Shown piece by piece: positions 36,122 through 42,682 of a DNA stretch of 42,682 nucleotides. The position numbers and the translations under genes are program-made. How positions within the stretch are numbered: the first letter of the stretch is position 1; every line of letters starts with the position of its first letter. The notes beneath the pieces were generated by a model. The model was given only the letters and a program-made list of their open reading frames with translations. It was not told the origin of the DNA and made no database searches. Source of the stretch: Verrucomicrobiota bacterium (GTDB taxonomy: Bacteria; Verrucomicrobiota; Verrucomicrobiia; Opitutales; UBA953); contig VHCL01000011.1 in assembly GCA_016871725.1 (NCBI GenBank), forward strand, positions 1-42,682, written 5' to 3'.

Positions 36122-36949
36122 TCAGCTAGCGGGATTGGAACCCTTGTCCTTGGCGTGGCGAGCCCTTTTGCGGGACAGGAAGCCGTCGGCACGGGGTTGC
36201 GGGGTGGAGGCGAACCAGGCGAGCGCCAAGGGGGCGACCTCGGCGAGGCTCAGCGGTGGCTGGCCGACCAGGCCGGGGAAGCGGTAGCAGTGTTCGACCC
36301 TGGGCTGGAGGTCCGGGTCGAGGCGACCGCCCGGTATGAGCAGGGCTAGGTGGCGGCCGGGCACGCGGACGGGCACGGCGAGGTCGATCTTGCGGCCCAT
36401 GTCCGGCGAGAGCGCGACGACGCAGCAGCGGTTCTCGACGAGCTTGAGCAGGCCGCCGAGGGCGGCGGCGCGCATGAGGCGCAGCTGCTCCATGGCGCCC
36501 CGGGCGAGGTGCCACGCCGCGGCGTCGTAGGCGAGCTTCTCGGTGCCGCCGGAGAGCAGCAGCCGCTTCAGGCCGAACGCCGCCATGCCGCGGGCGATGG
36601 CCGCGAGGTCCGCGGGGTCGCTGACGCCGTCCGCGATGACGATGCTTTCCTTGCTCTCGCGCCACTCCGTGAAATCCGCGATGCGCGCCAGGCCGGGTTC
36701 GGGGCGCATGGTCAGGGCGCACACGTCGGCGCACGGGCCTTCGGCGGTCTGGGCGAGTTCCAGCGGACCGACGACGCGGGTCTTGACGCCGAGCTCGGCG
36801 AAGGTCGCGTCATGTTCGGCGAGGTGCGGGGCGAAGGCGGCCGTCGCGACGACCTCCCGCAGCGCCTTCGGGTGATGCTTGAGGCAGGCCAGCAGCGGGG
36901 CGACGCCTCGGAGGATCAGGCGATGAGGGTGGGGGTCGGATGTGTTCAC
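36122..36949 (-). CDS. TrmH/SpoU-like RNA methyltransferase homologue, degenerate motifs
   Basis: A 275-aa protein. Residues 103-120 (IVIADGVSDPADLAAIAR) and FGLKRLLLSGG match SpoU motif 1 and the strand that follows, where the usual DP-N-G is altered. Near 206-240, IPGGRLDPDL and PPLSLAEVAPLALAWF align with the motif 2-3 region where the SAM-binding knot normally has SLN; here it is SLA. It could methylate rRNA or tRNA 2'-OH groups or be a non-catalytic RNA binder. The GTG start overlaps the DUF5069 stop by 4 nt (GTGA) and has GAGGGA 8 nt upstream, so it is probably translationally coupled. Confidence 0.62.
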   Translation of the reverse strand: MNTSDPHPHRLILRGVAPLLACLKHHPKALREVVATAAFAPHLAEHDATFAELGVKTRVVGPLELAQTAEGPCADVCALTMRPEPGLARIADFTEWRESKESIVIADGVSDPADLAAIARGMAAFGLKRLLLSGGTEKLAYDAAAWHLARGAMEQLRLMRAAALGGLLKLVENRCCVVALSPDMGRKIDLAVPVRVPGRHLALLIPGGRLDPDLQPRVEHCYRFPGLVGQPPLSLAEVAPLALAWFASTPQPRADGFLSRKRARHAKDKGSNPAS

Positions 36950-37419
36950 AGGATGCGTCCCTCGTCGAAGTCGATCATGTCGGCGAAAGAGATGACGTCG
37001 GTACGGTGTTCGGCCTTCATCTTGCGCTTGGCGTCGAGGAGGGCTTCGCGGCCCATCTCGCTCATGCCTTTCTGGACCAGTTCGCGGTTCCAGACGTGCA
37101 CGCGCAGGTCGGCGGGGAAAAGGGCTTTCAGGCGGGCGTCGAGGTCCGCCTCGTCGCGGGCTTCGCGCACGCAGGCGATCACCTGTTCAGGGTCGACGCC
37201 GAGGTGCAGGCAGAGGAAGCGGTCGAAGCCTTTGCAGAAGTTGCGCTGGTAGGACTTCGGGAGCTCGCCCTTCAGGTGCTTCCGGATCTTGGCGAGGAAG
37301 CGTGGCAGGTGCAGCAGCCCGGTGGCCGGGTGCGGGATGTAGGACGACGGCAGGTCGTAGCAGATCTCGCCGGTGGCTTCGGAGAAGCCGTTGGGGCGAG
37401 GGGAGGAAGGCGTGGTCAT
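36946..37419 (-). CDS. DUF5069-like protein
   Basis: A 157-aa protein. The arrangement CYDLPSSYIPHPATGLLHLPRFLAKIRKHLKGELP near the N-terminus (opening Asp-Leu, then LLHLPR and a K-R helix) followed by a Gly-Val-Asp helix (LGVDPEQVIACV) resembles DUF5069, a small, uncharacterised bacterial family. No signal peptide or membrane segment is present. It overlaps both neighbours by 4 nt (ATGA with the PqiC-like gene, GTGA with the TrmH-like gene), so its expression is tied to the lipid transport genes. Confidence 0.68.
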   Translation of the reverse strand: MTTPSSPRPNGFSEATGEICYDLPSSYIPHPATGLLHLPRFLAKIRKHLKGELPKSYQRNFCKGFDRFLCLHLGVDPEQVIACVREARDEADLDARLKALFPADLRVHVWNRELVQKGMSEMGREALLDAKRKMKAEHRTDVISFADMIDFDEGRIL

Positions 37420-38051
37420 TGCGGAGAGGGCGGGGCCGGGGCGCGGAGCCAGGGCGCGAGTTCGCCGGCGAGCGCCGCCAGGTTGGCGGACTGGGCCCGG
37501 ACGAAGGCGGCGGCCGTCCGTTCCTTGAGCGGGCTGGCGTGGGTGAACGTCCGTGCGACGATGAGCCTGCCGTCGGACTGCTCGAGGCGGCAGGTGAGTT
37601 GCAACGTCGCGGTGGCCGGTTCGTCGGCGCCACCGGGCAGGGAGAAGATCGAGCGTCCGATGCCGGACGGCGCGCTGACCTCCATCTTGTCGACCGTCAG
37701 CAGCAGCACCCGATGGTCCTCGGAAGGCGTCTGGGAGGTCGTGACGACGCCGGTCTTGGCGGCGAGGAGACGGCCGAGGGTCTCCGGGATGGCGCGGTCG
37801 AGCGGGGCGACCCAGCGATGGGCGTCCTCGATCTGGACCCAGCCGTTGTCGTCGAGCAGCACGACGTTGGGCCGACGCAGGGCCGACGGGATCGCGGCGC
37901 GCGGGATGAAGAGCTGCGGTCCCGCGGTCGGATTCGCCGGCGCGCCCGGCGCGGCGAACTGATGGAAGACGACGGCTTCGCTCTTCTGGTCGAAGATGAT
38001 GCAGCCGCCGAGGAGCACGGACAGGCCGAGAAGGGCGAGGCGGAGCATCAT
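37416..38051 (-). CDS. PqiC-like ABC-transport auxiliary lipoprotein
   Basis: A 211-aa lipoprotein with lipobox LLGGC (Cys17) after a hydrophobic signal. The middle region (VVLLDDNGWVQIEDAHRW and PLDRAIPETLGRLL) matches the ABC_trans_aux/PqiC pattern: a strand with W, then an amphipathic helix. PqiC proteins sit in the outer membrane and work with MCE proteins that shuttle lipids. Here it follows mlaD directly and overlaps it by 4 nt, supporting that role. It has a Pro-rich tail. Confidence 0.78.
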   Translation of the reverse strand: MMLRLALLGLSVLLGGCIIFDQKSEAVVFHQFAAPGAPANPTAGPQLFIPRAAIPSALRRPNVVLLDDNGWVQIEDAHRWVAPLDRAIPETLGRLLAAKTGVVTTSQTPSEDHRVLLLTVDKMEVSAPSGIGRSIFSLPGGADEPATATLQLTCRLEQSDGRLIVARTFTHASPLKERTAAAFVRAQSANLAALAGELAPWLRAPAPPSPQ

Positions 38052-39082
38052 TTGGCGGGCGGGGCCTCCTGGGGCTGGGCGGCCGGCGCGGCGGACTTGC
38101 TGCGACCTTGGATGATCGTCTCCGGGTTGCGTTCGAGGAAGTCGGCGAGCGAGCGGATGGCCTGGGCGGCCTCCGACACGTCGGCGAGGGCTTGGTCGAG
38201 GTCGCGGCGGGCGGGCGAACCCGGCTTGGTCAGCGTGCGCAGATGCTCCGAGGTCTGGTCGAGTCGCTCGAGCGCCTTGCGGCCGGCGGCGGCCATGCCG
38301 CGGATATCGTCGGCGACCGGGTCGACCTTGCCCGCCAGCCTCTTCACCAAGGCGTCGATGCCCTGCATCGCGGCGGAGAAATCGGCGACGGCCTTGGGGA
38401 TGGTCGGGTCGCCGGTGATCTTGGCGATGTTGGCCGACGCGGCGACGAGGTTGCCGTTGATCTTGTCGAACTCGATCTGCGCGGCGCCTTGGTCGATGCG
38501 CCCGAGGATCGAGTCGACCTTCTTGGTGATGTTGACGAAGTCGATGCGGCTCAGCTGGTCGAGCGTCTGGGAGATGGCTTTCGTGAGGGCGCCGAGGTTC
38601 GACGGCTGGGTCGGGATCTCAGGAAGCGGGCCGTCCTTGGCGTGGAGCCGGAACGTCGAATCCGGGAAGTAATCCAGTTCGACGTAGAGGACGCCGGTGA
38701 CCACCGACTGCTGTTGGAGCTTGGCGCGCAGGCCCTTGCTGATCGAACCGGCGAGGCCTTCCTTCTGCAGGAGGGCTTGGTCGAGCCCGCGACGGGTCAG
38801 CAGGTCGGGCGAGAATTCCATCACGACCGGCACCGAGTAGTCGGCCGCGGACTGCCCGGACGTGTGGAGCAGCACCTGGCTGACCTTGCCGATGGTGACC
38901 CCGCGGAACTTGACGGGGGCGCCGATATCGAGCCCGCTCACGGAATCGTCGAAGTAGGCGATCGCCTCGGGCTTGGCTCCGGTGAAGGAGCCGGCGCCGA
39001 GCAGGATGACCGCCGCGATGATGAGCAGGATCCCGCCGGCCACGAAGGCTCCGATCAGGGTCATGTTGGCGGAACGGCGCAT
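38048..39082 (-). CDS. mlaD: MlaD-like MCE-domain lipid transport protein
   Basis: A 344-aa protein. One N-terminal transmembrane helix (about residues 9-30) is followed by the MCE domain (about 38-140): AYFDDSVSGLDIGAPVKFRG, then VTIGKVSQVLL, as in MlaD. A long helical tail (about 160-330) is charged and Ala-rich, as in larger MCE proteins that reach across the periplasm, and ends in an Ala/Pro stretch. Its ATG lies 2 nt after the mlaF stop. It should hand phospholipid between the membranes with MlaE and MlaF; direction of transport is not shown by sequence. Confidence 0.88.
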   Translation of the reverse strand: MRRSANMTLIGAFVAGGILLIIAAVILLGAGSFTGAKPEAIAYFDDSVSGLDIGAPVKFRGVTIGKVSQVLLHTSGQSAADYSVPVVMEFSPDLLTRRGLDQALLQKEGLAGSISKGLRAKLQQQSVVTGVLYVELDYFPDSTFRLHAKDGPLPEIPTQPSNLGALTKAISQTLDQLSRIDFVNITKKVDSILGRIDQGAAQIEFDKINGNLVAASANIAKITGDPTIPKAVADFSAAMQGIDALVKRLAGKVDPVADDIRGMAAAGRKALERLDQTSEHLRTLTKPGSPARRDLDQALADVSEAAQAIRSLADFLERNPETIIQGRSKSAAPAAQPQEAPPAK

Positions 39083-39084
39083 GG

Positions 39085-39843
39085 TCAGTCGATACGTGCT
39101 TGGGTGAAGAAGGCGTGCACCTTCGGCGGTTGGCCAGCCTGAAGGAAGCTTTTCGGCGGCCCGTACGCGCCCATGGTGCCGGTCTCGGGGTCGAGGTAAA
39201 TGCAGAAGTCCGCCGTCCGGAGGATGCTCGGGATCTCGTGGCTGACCAGGACCACGGTCGTCCCGAAGGCTTCCCGCAGACGCAGGATGAGTTCGTCCAG
39301 CCGGCCCGAGCTCATCGGGTCGAGGCCGGCGCTGGGCTCGTCGAGGAAGATGACGCGGGGGTCCAGCGCCATCGCCCGGGCGATGCCGGCGCGCTTGGCC
39401 ATGCCGCCGCTGATCTCGGAGGGGAGCTTGTCCATGGCGTCGGCTAGCCCGACCAACGCCAGCTTGTACTCGGCGAGCTGACGGATCTCCTTGGCCGGAC
39501 AGCGCAGGAACTCGCGCATGGGCATCTCGATGTTCTCGCGCAGGGTGAGCGAGGAGAACAGCGCGGCGCCTTGGAACAGGAAGCCGCTGCGGCGGAGGAT
39601 CTCCTGCCGGGCGGGCTCGTCCGCCGTCGCGAGGTCGACGCCCAGCAGCCGGGCGCTCCCGCCGAGCGGGGCGTCGAGGCCGCCGAGGGCGCGCATGAGC
39701 GTGCTTTTCCCGCAGCCGCTGGGGCCGACGATGGCGAGGATCCTGCCGGCGGGCAGGGCGAAGGACAGCCGGTCCATGATGACCTTGCGGCCGTGGCCGA
39801 TGGCGAGGTCCGCGCAGCTCACGATGTCCGTCGGGTCGCTCAC
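39085..39843 (-). CDS. mlaF: MlaF-like ABC transporter ATP-binding protein
   Basis: A 252-aa ABC ATPase. Walker A is GPSGCGKST at 40-48, the signature ISGGMAKRAGIARA at 144-157, Walker B RVIFLDEPSAGLDP at 163-176, and the switch His in LVSHE. SGGMAKR is the form typical of MlaF. I use the GTG at 39843, which overlaps the mlaE stop by 4 nt (GTGA); the frame stays open upstream but only antisense-type sequence is there. It drives lipid transport by the MlaE permease on the cytoplasmic face. Confidence 0.92.
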   Translation of the reverse strand: MSDPTDIVSCADLAIGHGRKVIMDRLSFALPAGRILAIVGPSGCGKSTLMRALGGLDAPLGGSARLLGVDLATADEPARQEILRRSGFLFQGAALFSSLTLRENIEMPMREFLRCPAKEIRQLAEYKLALVGLADAMDKLPSEISGGMAKRAGIARAMALDPRVIFLDEPSAGLDPMSSGRLDELILRLREAFGTTVVLVSHEIPSILRTADFCIYLDPETGTMGAYGPPKSFLQAGQPPKVHAFFTQARID

Positions 39844-40934
39844 AGGTTGAAGAGGTTGAAGATGACGGCGAAGAGCGCGTCGGCGACGACGATCAGCGTG
39901 ATGCCGAGCACCGCGGCCGAGGTCGCCGCCTCGCCGACGCCGAGGGCGGAGCGTTTCGCGACGGACCCGCGGTAGCAGCCGGCCCATGCGGCGATGAAGC
40001 CGAAGGCGACGGACTTGATGACGCCCACCAGGAAGCTCTTGAAGGAGATGGCGCGGACGGCCTGCGTGAGGTACTGTTCGATGCTCAGGTCGCCCGCGCA
40101 GGCGACGACCATGCCTCCGAACACGCCGACGAAGGTCGCGAACACCGCCAGCAGCGGGACCATGAGCGTCACCGCGAGGATCCGGGGGAGGGCGAGGTAT
40201 TCCACGGGCTGGATCCCGAGCGCCCGGAGGGCGTCCGTCTCCTGGCTGACGTTCATGCTGCCGAGCTGCGAGGCGAAGGCGGTCGAGGTGCGTCCGCAGG
40301 CGATGACGCCGGTCATGAGCGCGCCCATCTCGCGGGTCATGGCGAGGGACACGAGGTTGGCGACATAGACGGTCGCGCCGACCTGCCGCAGCTGGATGAG
40401 GCCGACGTAGGCCATGATGAGGCCCGTCAGGAAGCCGAGCAGGGCGACGATCGGCAGGGCGTCGACCCCCGCGGTCTGGAGCTGCAGCGAGAAGTCGGCC
40501 CAGTTGACCTTGGCCCGGCCGATGAGCATGCGTGCGAAGCCGAGGGAGGTGTGCCCGATGTGCTCGAAGGCCCGGGCCCAGGAGGAGCCGCTCTCGACGC
40601 CCCAGGTGCCGAACTGCTCGAGGAGCCCGGGTTTTTCGTCGCCCGTCTCCTGATAGGCGGCCTTCTCGGCCATGCGCACCAAGGACTGCAGCCGGGGCGG
40701 CAGGGCCGATAGGTCGAACTCCCGGATGTTCTTGCCGTGCGCATGGAGCCAAGCGGGCAGGGAGGAGTCGAAGTCGCCGAGTCCCTCGGACACGACCCGG
40801 ACCCGGTCCCCTCGGATGACGACCGAAGGCAAGGGATCGTCCAGGTTCCAGACGCCCCCGATGGTCACCACGGCGTGGCCGTCGGCGCGGACTTCCGTCC
40901 GGGCAAAAGGCGAGCCTGAAGGCGGTTGGGACAT
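39840..40934 (-). CDS. mlaE: MlaE-like permease with N-terminal STAS-like domain
   Basis: A 364-aa inner-membrane protein. Residues about 10-100 look like a STAS-type cytoplasmic domain (VVTIGGVWNL, FDLSALPP). The MlaE permease core follows (about 110-364) with five or six helices and the family segment ASQLGSMNVSQETDALRALG plus the PVEYLALPR loop. In other bacteria the STAS subunit (MlaB) is separate, so here it appears fused. The ATG at 40934 is chosen because the upstream GTG extension is not conserved in character. It is the first gene of the eight-gene operon; a 91-bp spacer separates it from lpxR on the other strand. Confidence 0.9.
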   Translation of the reverse strand: MSQPPSGSPFARTEVRADGHAVVTIGGVWNLDDPLPSVVIRGDRVRVVSEGLGDFDSSLPAWLHAHGKNIREFDLSALPPRLQSLVRMAEKAAYQETGDEKPGLLEQFGTWGVESGSSWARAFEHIGHTSLGFARMLIGRAKVNWADFSLQLQTAGVDALPIVALLGFLTGLIMAYVGLIQLRQVGATVYVANLVSLAMTREMGALMTGVIACGRTSTAFASQLGSMNVSQETDALRALGIQPVEYLALPRILAVTLMVPLLAVFATFVGVFGGMVVACAGDLSIEQYLTQAVRAISFKSFLVGVIKSVAFGFIAAWAGCYRGSVAKRSALGVGEAATSAAVLGITLIVVADALFAVIFNLFNL

Positions 40935-41025
40935 CCTGATGGTCAAATACTTGGGCAGCCTCGGCTTCACAAGTCAGAAAGGCGTTGTCCCTGCCCGCGG
41001 ACGTCGCTTTGCTGACGGTTCGTCG

Positions 41026-41976
41026 ATGTCCTTCGCCCGTCCAATCGCCTTCCTCTGTCTCACCGCCCTGGCCTCGGCCGCCGAGTCCGCGGACGCCCCT
41101 TGGGTGGTCGCGATCACGGAGGAGAACGACAAGTTCACCCCGACGAACAAGGACCGCTACTACACGCAGGGGCTCAAGGTGTCGGTCAACCGCGACGACG
41201 GCGTCTTCTTCTCGATGACGCAGGAGATCAACACCCCGGCGGACACCGAGAATCCGCCCTCGGTGAGCCCGCCTTACACCGACCTGCCGTACTCGGGCGC
41301 CCTTTATTTCGGGTGCGGATACGGCCGCATCCTCGAACGCGGCGGCCGCCGCGACTGCTTGTTCTCCGTCGAGGCCAAGTTCGGCGTGATCGGTCCGTCG
41401 GCCGGGGGCGAGACGGTCCAGAACAAGTTCCATCAGCTGATCGGCACCCCTCAGGCCGTCGGCTGGGGCACGCAGCTGCCCGACGAACTGCTGTTCAATC
41501 TCGACGGCGAGTTCCGCCGTCGCTTCGACCTCGACGGTCCGGAGCAGGACGGCCGCGACCTCATCGCCCGCGCCGTGCTCCAGCTCGGCACGATGCGGAC
41601 CGAGGCCATCTTCGGCGCGCAGTTCCGCTGGGGTTCCGATCTCGGACGTTCCTGGGGGCACAGCTACATCCGCCACTCCAACGGCTACGATCCCTCTTCC
41701 GACCTGCGGGGGCCGGCCAAGGAGGGTTTCGCTTTCTGGGGTTTCGCCGACACCCAGGTCGAAGTCGTGGTCCGGAATTACGCGACCGACGGCACGAACT
41801 TCCGCGCTTCCCGCGCGGTCGATCGCTCGCCGATCGTCCTGCAGGCCGCGCTCGGCTTCACGGCGCAGGTCTCGTCCTGTTCGCTGACCTATTTCTGCGC
41901 CGCCCGCACCAAGGAATTCGAGACGCAGGACGGCTTCCATCTGATCGGCGGACTCAAGGGCCAATTCCTCTTCTGA
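41026..41976 (+). CDS. lpxR: LpxR-like lipid A 3'-O-deacylase
   Basis: A 316-aa outer-membrane barrel protein with a signal peptide (MSFARPIAFLCLTALASAAES). The LpxR/DUF2219 pattern is clear: EENDKFTPT with Asn34-Asp35, DRYYTQGL with Thr47, and KFHQLIGTPQAVGWGTQ with His136. These correspond to the active-site Asn/Asp, Thr and His of Salmonella LpxR, which removes an acyl chain from the 3' position of lipid A. Length and beta-rich, aromatic-capped pattern fit a 12-strand barrel. It is divergent from mlaE and is followed 2 nt later by a Ppx/GppA-like gene. Whether this organism makes a lipid A that LpxR would use is inference. Confidence 0.88.
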   Translation: MSFARPIAFLCLTALASAAESADAPWVVAITEENDKFTPTNKDRYYTQGLKVSVNRDDGVFFSMTQEINTPADTENPPSVSPPYTDLPYSGALYFGCGYGRILERGGRRDCLFSVEAKFGVIGPSAGGETVQNKFHQLIGTPQAVGWGTQLPDELLFNLDGEFRRRFDLDGPEQDGRDLIARAVLQLGTMRTEAIFGAQFRWGSDLGRSWGHSYIRHSNGYDPSSDLRGPAKEGFAFWGFADTQVEVVVRNYATDGTNFRASRAVDRSPIVLQAALGFTAQVSSCSLTYFCAARTKEFETQDGFHLIGGLKGQFLF

Positions 41977-41978
41977 TC

Positions 41979-42682
41979 ATGTCCGTCCTCGCCGTCGTCG
42001 ACGTAGGCTCCAATTCCATCAAGGTCGCGGTCGTCGCCGCGGCCGACCGCCGGGAGCTGGGCCGTCGCTCCGAACCTGTCCGGCTTCAGCCCGCGGACGG
42101 GCCGTCCGAACCGCTCACGCCCGAAGCGCGCGCCGAGGCCGTCGCCGCCATCGGCCGCCTCCTCGCCTACGCGCGCTCGCTCGGGGCGACCCGTTGCTGC
42201 CTGCTCGCCACCAGCGCGGTCCGCGAGTCGGCCAGCCGACGGGAGTTCGCCCGCGAGGTCGAGCAAGCCACCGGCTTGCCCCTGACCATCGTGTCGGGCG
42301 AAGTGGAGGCGCGCCTCGCCGCGGCCGGCGTGCGCGCCGATCCGGCCTACCGCGGTTACGAGGACATCCTCTCGTTCGACCTCGGCGGCGGCAGCCTGGA
42401 GGTCTCGGTCCTGCGCGGCCAGCGTTGCGTCCTCGCCCGCAGCTTCCCGCTGGGCTCCGTGCGGCTGACCCATGGCTTCCTCCGCGGCGGACTGCGGCCG
42501 GTCGACGAACTCGACCAACGCTCCATCCGCACCCATCTGCTGGCGTCCCTCCAGTCCGTCGTCCCGGCGGGCGCCGCGGAGAAGCATCTCATCGTCGGCG
42601 CGGGCGGCGTCTTCGCGGCCGTGGCCTTGCATCTCGAGGCCATCGGCGAGGCGCCGGTCGGGGGTCGGTTGCCGTTGCTCCG
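41979..42682 (+). CDS. Ppx/GppA-family exopolyphosphatase, 3'-truncated
   Basis: The first 234 codons of a gene that runs off the right edge. The ASKHA-fold phosphate loops are visible: VVDVGSNSIKV at residues 6-16, a TSAVRESASRREF segment, VSGEVEARLA, and SFDLGGGSLEVSVL near 128-141. These match Ppx and GppA, which degrade polyphosphate or the 5' phosphate of pppGpp. The missing C-terminus prevents telling them apart (Ppx proteins are longer and often have an extra domain). The ATG is 2 nt after the lpxR stop, so the two are probably co-transcribed. Confidence 0.9.
   Translation, partial: MSVLAVVDVGSNSIKVAVVAAADRRELGRRSEPVRLQPADGPSEPLTPEARAEAVAAIGRLLAYARSLGATRCCLLATSAVRESASRREFAREVEQATGLPLTIVSGEVEARLAAAGVRADPAYRGYEDILSFDLGGGSLEVSVLRGQRCVLARSFPLGSVRLTHGFLRGGLRPVDELDQRSIRTHLLASLQSVVPAGAAEKHLIVGAGGVFAAVALHLEAIGEAPVGGRLPLL

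Noticed and set aside
19280-41010. TTGTCCCTGCCC repeated before the cupin gene and before lpxR, with similar spacing to weak -10 boxes
   Set aside because: A 12-nt match is expected by chance many times in 42 kb, and the -10 candidates are poor, so I do not call a shared promoter.
39844-41964. Minus-strand open frame upstream of mlaF
   Set aside because: The part before 39843 is a shadow of mlaE and lpxR on other frames; the ABC motifs begin after the GTG at 39843.

Overview
The window is GC-rich and densely coded, from a Gram-negative bacterium. An outer membrane is implied by an LpxR-type lipid A deacylase, an Mla-type phospholipid transporter and OmpA/Pal-like and PqiC-like lipoproteins. 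Two secreted S1 sulfatases, a BNR sialidase-like protein, a PhoD-like phosphatase and a MocA-type sugar operon, together with start sites that mostly lack a Shine-Dalgarno, suggest Verrucomicrobiota or a related PVC lineage. That assignment is inference; no rRNA gene or taxonomic marker was tested. I see no CRISPR array, insertion sequence, prophage or plasmid gene.

Layout. 1-10.2 kb: a metzincin protease cut by the left edge, a Tat-exported metallo-beta-lactamase-fold hydrolase, a minus-strand run (M1 aminopeptidase, voltage-gated potassium channel, small anchored protein), then a PhoD-like phosphatase converging on a BNR sialidase-like protein, and a Sel1-repeat protein. 10.2-15.5 kb: a photolyase-family protein with apparently swapped domains, a CAT-anticodon tRNA (probably Ile2), sulfatase 1, a DUF3293 protein, a two-domain redoxin/TlpA protein and a two-lobed retropepsin-like protein. 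15.5-20.5 kb: a REP-like palindromic repeat, then a minus-strand sugar cluster (mutarotase-like protein, PMI-like cupin, TIM-barrel isomerase, Gfo/Idh/MocA dehydrogenase). 20.5-31.3 kb: glutaredoxin and sulfatase 2, then hupE/truA/ruvX, an E1-rhodanese fusion, an OmpA-like lipoprotein, a DsbD-like reductase with unusual domain order, an ATP-grasp-like conserved protein and prfB without the usual frameshift. 31.3-42.7 kb: a fused M16 peptidase, an eight-gene overlapping operon led by mlaE-mlaF-mlaD, and divergently lpxR followed by a Ppx/GppA-type gene cut by the right edge.

How the genes fit together. Two themes dominate. One is scavenging of sulfated or phosphorylated organic matter: sulfatases, sialidase-like and phosphatase enzymes and peptidases outside the cytoplasm, and the sugar cluster inside. 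The other is envelope upkeep: MlaFED with a PqiC-like lipoprotein, an AmpG-like permease and LpxR. Housekeeping genes (prfB, truA, ruvX, moeB-like) lie between. Genes are packed tightly: convergent pairs share or abut stop codons and operon genes overlap by 4 nt.

The points most worth a second look are the permuted photolyase, the two-lobed retropepsin, the altered DsbD order, the CTSSR sulfatase, interleaved inverted repeats in a sulfatase leader, the REP-like repeat, the C-rich SD-less start sites and the unknown genes locked into the mla operon. No single wholly new system is proven here.
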